Made by a program: the position numbers and the translations under genes. Below the pieces are notes generated by a model. The model was not told the origin of the DNA. It worked only from the letters and a program-made list of their open reading frames with translations, and did not search any database. From Breviolum minutum Mf 1.05b.01 (lineage: Eukaryota > Sar > Dinophyceae > Suessiales > Symbiodiniaceae), in the NCBI GenBank assembly GCA_000507305.1, contig DF239857.1:139405-203404 (forward strand): a DNA stretch of 64,000 nucleotides, given 5' to 3'. Position 1 is the stretch's first letter; the number at the start of each line of letters is the position of its first letter. This document shows positions 55,934 through 64,000 of the stretch, piece after piece.

Positions 55934-57583
55934 CTAAGCCTCCTCCTCGGCGGGTGCATCTGGTCTTCCTTTTGGGAACTTCCCCTTTCTCTTTGGCTTT
56001 GGGGTCGGCTGGACTGGCAGGGGAACGGGGGCAGACTTCTTCACCATCTCCTGCCTGCGGCCAGCTATATAATCCATCTCCTTCATGAATGCCAACGACA
56101 CCGTTGCCATGCGTTGAGGGCATAGAGAGCAGAAAGCTCTGGATCGGCCAGTCTGAGCCACCATGGCATTGGGGCGGTACGTCCATATCGCCGGAGGTGG
56201 GTCCTCCAACAACAGGAGGTTGAATGCTAAATCCCAACGACCTCCGTCCTGTGCCGCTTGCTCGATTGCAAGCATAGCTAGGGACAAATGTTCCCGCACC
56301 CCCTCCCAATCTGACCGCATTGCTGAATCTGCCACAAAGCTCAAGGCATACTGCACAATGCCTAAGTCCTTGGCATTTGCGAAGCCACCGCATCGCTCCA
56401 TATACTGAACCATCGAGAAATCTGCATGAGCAAGCTCCTCCAAAGTGCTCGGAAGGGGGCTGGCTGGTTTCATCCTTCTGAAGGCGTTCTGCATGATCGC
56501 TAAAAAGAATCCTCCGCTCCTCTGCGATAGCTCTCGCTGCAGCTTTTCTCTTCCTTGGGACCCACGAGAGGAAGTGCCTGATGAGACTCCCGGATTGTCC
56601 ACTAGAGGGTCGCCACTCTGGAGATGCGACACCAAGGTGGTCAACGCTCTGCTTTGCTCCAACATTGCCATCGCCAAAGGACTCTTCGACGACAGTTGAT
56701 CCTCCTCCTCGGCTTGCTCTTGGACATTGAGAGTTGAGTCCAGATCCACTGCTGCCTTCTTGGGGGGAGGCGGTGCAAAGGTAACTTGCTTTGTCCTCGG
56801 TGGTGCCCCCAACATCTTTGCAAAGCTCTGCATAGGCATCGTGACAGGGGTCTGTGTCCCCCGTGGTGGAGGCAGCATGTTCTGAAGACGAAAAGCCTCT
56901 CTCATGTTCCTCTGCTCCTCCTGTATCTCTGCTAGCTGTGATGCCATGTTTGGAAGAAGGCTGGATATCTGCTGGATGTGGGATGCAACCTGTTTTGCAG
57001 CGGACACTGTCTTTGGTCTCTCTGACCCTGCCTTGGCCTTCGCCTTCTGCTTTGGGACAGCGGCTTGCTCCTCTGTTGGTCCTCCTTCGTCCGCAGAGTA
57101 GAACTGAACTCTTTCTGCGGTAGCAGAAGAAACCCACTCCTTGGTAAGCTTCAGCAACGTAGCCGCATCTGGCAGATAGGACACCTCTTCGTGAAATCCA
57201 AGAACCGAAGCGGGATCCAGATCTGACAACTCCATAGGGACAAGGTTTGCAACCACAGCGTCTGAGACGTCCACAAGCAAGATGTCGAGGTCGCTTGCAA
57301 GCAAATGAAGGCCTCCCTCTGCCTCTCTGACTCCAGGCACTTGGACCACCACATGAGGACCAAGATCTGAAGTTGGATCCTCCATTGAAACCATCTGCAA
57401 AGCCTCCATAGCAATCAGGCCTACGGGAAGACCAAGTAGAGCTCCACCTTCTCTTTTCATGATCACCAGGGCATAGCCAGCGAAAGCCTCTTCCACCGGC
57501 ACATCCAAAGGAAAAGAAAGAATGAAGAGCTCCTCGACTCCTTCTGCGATACTGCTCACCTGCGGGACGGAGGTAGTTGCCAT
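55934..57583 (-). CDS. ORF1, gag-like protein of the retrotransposon
   Basis: A 549-residue open frame starts from the ATG at 57583 (MATTSVPQVSSIAEGVEELF). The start lies just inside the A1 repeat and next to two N bases at 57589-57590. The N-terminal third is acidic and hydrophobic. The middle is Lys/Ala-rich (QKAKAKAGSERPKTVSAAKQ) with a helical segment (MASQLAEIQEEQRNMREAF). The C-terminal half contains SFVADSAMRSDWEGVREHLS and a basic tail (PKPKRKGKFPKGRPDA). No zinc knuckle is seen. Position before RT and composition support a structural, nucleic-acid-binding role. Confidence 0.7.
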   Translation of the reverse strand: MATTSVPQVSSIAEGVEELFILSFPLDVPVEEAFAGYALVIMKREGGALLGLPVGLIAMEALQMVSMEDPTSDLGPHVVVQVPGVREAEGGLHLLASDLDILLVDVSDAVVANLVPMELSDLDPASVLGFHEEVSYLPDAATLLKLTKEWVSSATAERVQFYSADEGGPTEEQAAVPKQKAKAKAGSERPKTVSAAKQVASHIQQISSLLPNMASQLAEIQEEQRNMREAFRLQNMLPPPRGTQTPVTMPMQSFAKMLGAPPRTKQVTFAPPPPKKAAVDLDSTLNVQEQAEEEDQLSSKSPLAMAMLEQSRALTTLVSHLQSGDPLVDNPGVSSGTSSRGSQGREKLQRELSQRSGGFFLAIMQNAFRRMKPASPLPSTLEELAHADFSMVQYMERCGGFANAKDLGIVQYALSFVADSAMRSDWEGVREHLSLAMLAIEQAAQDGGRWDLAFNLLLLEDPPPAIWTYRPNAMVAQTGRSRAFCSLCPQRMATVSLAFMKEMDYIAGRRQEMVKKSAPVPLPVQPTPKPKRKGKFPKGRPDAPAEEEA

Positions 57584-57674
57584 GGCCTNNCACGACAAGC
57601 CAAACCACCCAGTAGAGGCACCAACCCGGAGAAACTCAAAAAGCTCAAGTCCCCAGGAGGTTAAAATACCCATT

Positions 57675-57727
57675 AGATCTTGAGATTCGAAAGGGCAGCA
57701 CAATCATCCTTATCAACCAGGGATTCG
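57675..57727 (-). repeat. Split direct repeat A1 (5' end of element)
   Basis: Contains AGATCTTGAGATTCGAAAGG and then AGCACAATCATCCTTAT on the plus strand. It is the same as 51749-51800 over more than 40 bases, and it forms the outer left end in element orientation. Confidence 0.85.
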
Positions 57728-58620
57728 ATGTTTTTCAACCAGCCAAAGTTCAAAGCCCTCCGGTGGTGAAACTCCCCCCGACTTGGGGAAGCCAACCAAA
57801 TTATCCGCTTTTTATGGCCTCGCAGCTCAAGAAAAATACTTTGGTGAGGCTTGCCTACCAACATTGATGCATTTTTCAATATTTTTCATATCAAAATCAT
57901 TCAAAACCAACACTTGGTGGGTTTCAGCTCCGAAAAATTTGGAGTCAAATGATACCTTTTGACCAATGATCAAGGATCAAAAAATCAAGAAAATTCTTTG
58001 AAATAACGACCTGGAAACTAACCTTGAAGGCATACATGCCTCTACCTATAAAGCCTTTTTGGTAATTTAAATGAAATAGCATGTATAAACATGCCGGTAC
58101 ATGCACCCAACTAACTTACGGTCACATAGTGATCATTCTGCTTGAGGATCCTCGGCTTAATCAATGAAGGCTGTCATTCTTGTGGTTCTTCATCTCCTTT
58201 TGAACCCTTAGTATCTACATGAGATCATGTTTTCTAGCACTCTTTTAGTAGGGGCAGTGGTGGTTGAATGCCATCCCAAACGCCTGGCGGGCAGAGTTAA
58301 ACCCGTAGTGATTTTCTACAAAAAAAAACTTTCCCGTCACAAAATCCCAACATTTGCCACAATTCTTCTGGTTTTTTGCCCCTTTTGGACGACGATGATG
58401 ATGCTTTTTTGGGAAGGGAAACAAATGCCCGTGGGATATGAGATATCTAATCCGTTGTTTCAACAAACGAGTGAAACAAGAGGTGTTTTCGATCGACCTT
58501 TCAACTCCCCCCTTTTGCCCGGGGAAAGCTCGACAAGGAGCAACTTCGCCATCGAGGAATATCTCGACCTCACAAGTCAGAGGAGAGAAACGGAATTGTT
58601 TTTGGAGGTAAGCACTGTGT
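57728..58620. other. No supported gene
   Basis: Flank of the retrotransposon on its 5' side. A 143-codon plus-strand frame (58227-58658) has no coding pattern that I trust. Confidence 0.4.
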
Positions 58621-59144
58621 GGTTACTGGTTTTTCAACACGATTTCTTGATACAGTAAATGATATATTAAATATTATTAAATATAGTAGCTACAGTAGAT
58701 GGATCATAAATACATACGTAGATATTCTACAAAACAAGTTCAAGCGCTCGAACTAAACACATAAATTTCCATGACAAATCCTTTGCAACTCGCAACACCA
58801 ACATCTATCACGAATCCACAAATTCGCATTCCCCGCTGACCTGGTAGGATCAACGCACCTTCAAACAACCTCGGCCGTTTCAAGGGAATCCCTGTTGCTA
58901 GGCTGTCAAAATGTGGGGAAGCTGTGGCTTGGGAGGGGCTGAAACAGCCATGGCAAAATGTGGGACAAGTTCTGCATTCGCAATGGAAATCCATCAATCA
59001 AATCTCCGGTGAGGCTCCTCCCGTGTCCATTAAACAATAGCCATAAGGCGTCCAACTGTCACACCAGCAGCGAGCAACAAGCAACACCATTGCAACTCAA
59101 CATGCTCAATATGCATGGCAAGGTCACGTGTTCCAAACTCTGGT

Positions 59145-60060
59145 TCAAGAGTTATCTCTAAATGTCAATTTTTGCAGCCTATCAGGCAAGGTCACGCGTT
59201 CCAAACTCTGGTTGAAGTTAGATCCAAAAGTCAAATTCTGTAGACTATCAGGCAAGGTCACATGATCCAAATTCTGGTTGAAGCGGTATCCAAAAGCCAA
59301 ATTTTGCAGACTGTGGGGCAAGGTCACATGTTCAAAACTCTGGTCCAAGTCATGTCCAAAACTCAAATTCTGCAGACCGTTTAGCAAAGTCACACATTCC
59401 AAACTCTGGTTGAACTTAAGTCCAAAGCCAAACTCTGCAGGTTGTTGGCAAGGTCATCCCTTCCAAACTCTGATTGAACTGAATTCCAAATGTCAAATTC
59501 TGTAGACTATCAGGCAAGGTCACACGTTCCAAACTCTGGTTGAAGATAGATCCAAACGTCAAATTTTGCAGCTTATCAGGCAAGGTCACGCGTTCCAAAC
59601 TCTGGTTGAAGTTAGATCCAAAAGTCAAATTCTGTAGACTATCAGGCAAGGTCACACGTTCCAAACTCTGGTTGAAGTTAGATCCAAAAGTCAAATTCTG
59701 TATCAGGCAAGGTCACACGTTCCAAGTTCTGGTTGAAGATAGATCCAAACGTCAAATTTTGAAGCCTATCAGGCAAGGTCACGCGTTCCAAACTCTGGTT
59801 GAAGTTAGATCCAAAAGTCAAATTCTGTATCAGGCAAGGTCACACGTCCAAACTCTGGTTGAAGATAGATCCAAACGTCAAATTTTGCAGCCTATCAGGC
59901 AAGGTCACGCGTTCCAAACTCCGGTTGAAGGTAAATCCAAAAGTCATGTGCAAACTGTTCGGAAACGTCACTCCTGCCAAACTGTGGTTGAAGCGACCTT
60001 GAAAACTCAAGATCTGCAGACTGTTAGATAAGGTCAGACGCTCCAAACTCTGGTTGAACT
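59145..60060 (-). pseudogene. FNIP-repeat array, frame-broken
   Basis: About thirteen 72-nt units on the minus strand encode FNIP repeats (LPDSLQNLTFGSNFNQSLER and variants). The units are very similar at DNA level (CAGGCAAGGTCACRCGTTCC, AACTCTGGTTGAAGWTAGAT). The reading frame changes at least three times. Two units, near 59700 and 59826, carry the same 5-nt loss (CTGTATCAGG in place of CTGTAGACTATCAGG), and the second also lacks a T, while the unit near 59430-59455 is shortened. No ubiquitin-like exon or start is seen upstream of 60060. Most likely it is a decaying paralogue of the gene at 50.16-51.0 kb. Confidence 0.65.
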
Positions 60061-61100
60061 TAAATCCTCTACCCTACTCCCTCGCTCACACGTTTTCATC
60101 CATGAAGTAGTTAAGCTACCCAACAATAGACTCAGTATCCATGAAGCTCAAACACTGCATAACGCCCGTGAGTGTCTTTTGAGCAAAACAAACAAAGAAC
60201 ACTAGGTCAGCTCCCTAATACCATTGCTAAGCTACACATCCAGCGTTATTTTCACACATGCACGCTGTGTGTGGTTCGGCTTTTCGTTGAGCCTCACCTC
60301 AGGTTCATTTAGCGACAATGCACACTCCCTGTTTAGCTGCAGTTCAGAAAAGCATAAAAGTGGAACCTACCACCTCCTCTCCTCCATTGACAACGCAGTC
60401 CCAGATCGATGCTTATTACTAGCTCTCTCGCACCTCCCGCTCACTCTCCCATGACCCTCTATCAGGGTTTCCCTCATGACATCACAGCCTTCTTCCTCTA
60501 AGCTCCTTGCCGAAGCTTTGGTTGCTCCCTCTTCTTCTCTTACTCTGGTGATTTCCACCCCAAACCTTCTTAGTGTTTTTTACTCTCCTGCCTTTTCGCA
60601 TGCACAATGTTTTTTCTCCTCTGTTGCCGATCTAGACACGCATTGTCAGTCAAAGAGATTCTTAATGTCAAAGAGAACTTGCAAGAATTAACTTTTTTTT
60701 CCTGCATTGCCGGGCGAGTACGAGACATGGTCGGTCAACTACTGGAATTTGAGTAGGATTGAAAGCTAATTAGAGGCAGAGATTTCCCTGGAAGCCAGAA
60801 AACAACAAAACAAAACAAAACACAAACAAAAAACCCAAACACACCAACCAGCAAGCACCACTGGCAGGGAAATTCGCAAAACGAGACAAGGTGAAACTAA
60901 ACGCTTTTTTTTTTGGGCCCATGCCGTGCGCGCTCGAAGCTCAGACGGTCATAAAAACGTTTTGTCTTTGATTGGCTATTCCCACATGTTGGAGAATAGG
61001 TGAGAAGAAAAGCTAGGTGTCAATGGAAACGAAGCAAACAACACAAACAAAACACAAACAAAAACACACCACAAAAGACACCCAGATGACTAAGTGAAAC
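60061..61100. other. No supported gene
   Basis: CT-rich and A-rich DNA including two AAACAAAAC-type runs (60800-60840 and 61035-61075). No RNA gene or domain recognised. Confidence 0.45.
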
Positions 61101-64000
61101 TCGACGCTTTCAGAAATCCCCAAGCCGCTCAGTACTGCTCCGCAATGCCATAGCAAATATAACATAGAAATGTCCCACGTGACGCAAGTTCAAGCAGAGT
61201 ATATAGGTGATAGCCTTTTGCCATTCCAGTGATGAACACTGGTGAGAGGTTGGTTCACCCACGTCTTCGTAGAGGAAAATGCGCAAGGTAGAGAACCACT
61301 GTGGTAGTAGAAGCACCATGCGCCAATCCTCAACCAAGCAAAGTCTTTGAACCTACTTCCGAAGTCCAGATTACTCAAAATGATTCAGGGAAGAGCCCCT
61401 TCCTTTCGACTATGGTCAAGTAGGAGACCCTGACGAAGGTGAAGTGGAAGTCCAGGTAATGTTGCCCAGCATCTCTAGTAACATGGGGTAGATCCACTAT
61501 AAGCAGATGTCTGTTGCTCACTCACGTGGTAATGTGTGCTTTGTTCCATCCGACACGAGGGGCAACAAGCCAGGGGTTCGCGGCAGACGCCACCGTCAAC
61601 CTCCCGGAAAGTTGCATCCTCGATGAAGGCTGGCAAGGCGACAACCGCTAGGAAGCACCCCGTTGTGAGGGCTCCAGAACACGGAAGAGGCCAGGGCATT
61701 GAGTAGAGACTGATGGCACGACTGATGGCACGCCCTCTGGCACCTCCATGTGTCACAATTCATGGTAACCTGGATGCAATCGCAATTGCCCAGCCTTGTA
61801 CGATAGTGCATTTGACATAACTGTTGGGTTCCTCATTGCACCCCTTAGCACGGTAAAGGCAACAGCGCCCAGCCGTGGAGTCATGTAATACCATCACCTG
61901 CAGATATTCAGTAACATAGAACAAGGAATGTAGCATCAGTGAAGATGTTGCTGAAACGCTTAGGGTTGCACCAATGTCAAGGTAGCAAACCAACTGGGAG
62001 TGGCTCCGAAAAGGTTCCACATAGAGCAAAGTACCCTTGTATATGCAGACATCGGTGGGATTCCAACCCAACTCAAGGCCCCTTCGTCAAAAGAATGGCC
62101 ATGCAATTGGGTCATTGCACGGTCATCTCCCACGTTGAAATTGTCACTAGCCATGACAGTGTTCTTCCTGTCTGCCGAGTGGGTCATAATGCCCAGTCTC
62201 TCAAAAGCATCACCATCCTTGACGGGATCAGTGTGACCCCTGTCAGTAACATCATCGGCGTGGCTGGCGGCGTCTCTGGTTGCTAGTGGAAACAACAAAG
62301 CAGTCCAAGCAATCTTCACCACACTGAAAAGGTCTGAAAGAGGAAGTTCCATGATGAGGCTAAGCTACCAATGGACCTTCACACCCAGAAGCCATTTGGG
62401 CATGGGGCGTGACTGAAAAAATGGTTGAATGTTCGCTGTTTGTTTTGTATCCCCTAGACTGGGCACCGTCGAACCACGTCGCCTGCGTCAGATGTATCTG
62501 GTGAAGCTGGGAGTGAACAAGGGTGGTCCCTTGTAGGACCCCCAGGAAAGCGTGCAAGCAAAATCTCCAACCTCGAAACGTGAGAAGAAACCTGGTAGGC
62601 TCCAACACTTTCGTGGGTTTTTTGGTTGTAGGACAATTAGGTTGATGGCAAGGGAGACAGTTCCCAGCCAACAACTGCTAGACCACTCTACAGCAAATGG
62701 ATAAAGACAACAGCGTCCAGTCCACTTGAGAAATTCGCTAGTGATTATTTGAACCAGAATGGCGACTTGGGCCAAGTGGCTTGAGTCCAAGCCTCGGAAT
62801 TCTTGCAGAGTCCCGTCAAGTGTTCCTTCTTCTTATCATAGCACAAAACCTCCTTTCAGTTCCATCTTCCTGGAGGGGTAACTGTACTCAGTGACGAAAT
62901 CAATGAGAAAAGATCCCTCAGTCAGCGCGATGGTGGAGCTGGGCACCCCACGGACCTTAGGGCCCGGAGATCGTTTGAGCATCAGATAGTCAATCAGCGA
63001 GCGCCTCGATCAGGGGTGATGTACTGCATAAGCAAAATGCTGGATGTCCCTGTCCGCTACTTCCCATAGAGATATCTGCGATGTTGAAGATACTCAGCAT
63101 AGACTGCCAACCTGAAGGTTCATTCTCATGGCCAACCGCGCAATCGGGGTTTTTGCCCTGACTTAAGGAGAGATCTTGCAATCTGATTTTGAAGTTGTCC
63201 AACCAGCGCAACTTTCTACAGGGAAATGATGATCCGATACCATGTGGTCATGAATCGGAACCACCAGCAGTAATCAGCGCCAGATGAGGTGGAAACGCCT
63301 GTTGAAGCCGTTGGCATCAACCATTCATCGAGAGACCACGCCTTCAACGGGTGAGTAGGCATGTGCCACTGTTCCATCTGTAGAAACAGGCCCACACTTA
63401 TGCTTCCTCACCAGGTACTGCGATGTTATATCAAGGTGTACCATTGGAGAGTACGGCGGCGCTAAATACTGACGCCATTGGAAACAAGGTTTGCATCACT
63501 GTCCGGGAAGGGGCGGGCATCCCAACTCATGAGGAGATTTGCCCTGAGCTGCGCCGTCGCTTGCTGGTAACATGCAATGTGGACGGAGCAGCGCCCTGCA
63601 CCTGTTCAGGGACCGCTCGTTAATGAGGCAACGTTGCAGTTATTCTCGGAAGAGAAATCACTACTGGTGCCCGTGGGATGCCACCACAATTGTCGAACGA
63701 TGCGTAGTTGAAGATACTGAAGAGACTGGAGAGGCACAAGAGAGCTCTGACACCCTTCTCGTGCTGGCGACTTTGAGCATGCTGCACAGAGGCAACATAC
63801 TCCCGTCACGTGCCACATAATCCCGGCAAGTCGCCTTAATGCTGAGTAGGTCCTGTGAACTTAGTAATAGCCCAGGAACAATGGAACCTGTCTGCGGCAG
63901 AGGAATCTAGGAAACCTCAGGCACCAATGGAAATGGTGTGCATCATTGTCAACCTAGGCCACGTAGTGTATTAATGTTGAAGCACAAACGCCCACGCTGG
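61101..64000. other. Higher-complexity DNA without a gene I can support
   Basis: Open frames of 60-130 codons occur on both strands and overlap each other (for example 61960-62352 minus, 61939-62286 plus, 63423-63623 plus), but none contains a motif or clear splice-bounded exon. The region could be a degenerate retroelement or a gene running off the window. On the minus strand a similar short piece, (A/W)TGRCCLYP/R, occurs at about 61850 and 62710, which hints at an internal duplication. Confidence 0.35.

Larger units (their letters stand above)
51589..57727 (-). mobile_element. DIRS-order tyrosine-recombinase retrotransposon, near full length
   Basis: Reading the minus strand, the element is A1 repeat (57727-57675), gag-like ORF (57583-55934), reverse transcriptase ORF (55880-54030), RNase H / methyltransferase-like / tyrosine recombinase ORF (54085-51887), B1 (51884-51793), A2 (51800-51749) and B2 (51679-51589). 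This A1-ORFs-B1-A2-B2 order of split direct repeats is the known layout of Ngaro/PAT-type DIRS elements, which integrate by a tyrosine recombinase and leave no target-site duplication. All four repeat edges share GGATTC (GAATCC). The A and B copies are nearly identical, which suggests recent insertion. One frame break (about 54060) and three N bases stand between this copy and full coding integrity. It lies between two paralogous FNIP loci. Confidence 0.85.

Noticed and set aside
55890-57608. Extension of the reverse-transcriptase frame upstream over ORF1
   Set aside because: The other frame (ORF1) has the coherent composition and the ATG. The upstream part of the RT frame is Gly/Arg/Ser-rich, as expected for an antisense-phase shadow.
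61475-63623. Possible Copia-like retroelement remnant or gene at the right end
   Set aside because: No integrase, RT or RNase H motif could be found in any frame. Resemblance was limited to vague short stretches.

Overview
The window is nuclear DNA of a eukaryote and most likely of a dinoflagellate (a Symbiodiniaceae-like genome is my best guess). The reasons are many small exons separated by introns, at least one intron best explained as GC-AG, almost all convincing coding sequence on the minus strand, FNIP-type leucine-rich repeats, a tyrosine-recombinase retrotransposon carrying a methyltransferase-like domain, abundant microsatellites, and a 12-nt match to the 3' end of the dinoflagellate spliced leader. 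Nothing looks bacterial: there are no operons, rRNAs or confident tRNAs. Exon boundaries below were read by eye and are approximate unless a splice site is given.

Layout. 1-8.9 kb is mostly non-coding, with a duplicated ATC microsatellite block and one weak exon. 8.9-9.8 kb holds part of a minus-strand gene. 10.08-13.2 kb is a mosaic of tandem repeats, bounded by two related arrays in opposite orientation. 13.3-21.3 kb holds many short minus-strand exons of one or more unidentified genes. 21.4-24.0 kb is the first copy of a 2.3-2.6 kb duplication that carries the 3' exons of an amidotransferase-fold-like gene, whose main exon is at 23.99-24.55 kb.

25.13-38.8 kb is the centre of interest. It is a long unidirectional run of minus-strand exons encoding, in order: a guanylate-binding-protein (GBP)-type large GTPase, coiled-coil and unrecognised regions, a bacterial-type poly(ADP-ribose) glycohydrolase (PARG) macrodomain, an array of PBZ-like C-x5-C zinc fingers, an unrecognised block of about 500 residues, and four more fingers. 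If this is one protein it joins a GTPase with an ADP-ribose eraser and a probable ADP-ribose reader. I know of no described protein with this architecture. If it is several genes, they are still packed head to tail. 39.64-41.95 kb is the second, 5'-truncated duplication copy, so the cluster lies between direct repeats.

42-47.9 kb holds two minus-strand candidate genes for multi-pass membrane proteins, interrupted by microsatellites. 47.9-49.1 kb is a large GTT/GTC array with an assembly gap. 50.1-51.0 kb is a gene joining a ubiquitin-like region to FNIP repeats, and a paralogous, probably broken FNIP array lies at 59.1-60.06 kb. Between them sits an essentially full-length, 6.1-kb DIRS-order retrotransposon (51,589-57,727, minus strand) with split direct repeats, a gag-like ORF, reverse transcriptase, RNase H interrupted by a cytosine-methyltransferase-like domain, and tyrosine recombinase. 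60-64 kb gave no gene I can support.

Several coding blocks contain single-base frame breaks with both sides otherwise intact (26.1, 38.6, 54.06 kb). N runs occur at 2200, 48435-48501, 52939 and 57589-57590. Assembly error and recent decay cannot be told apart from this sequence alone.
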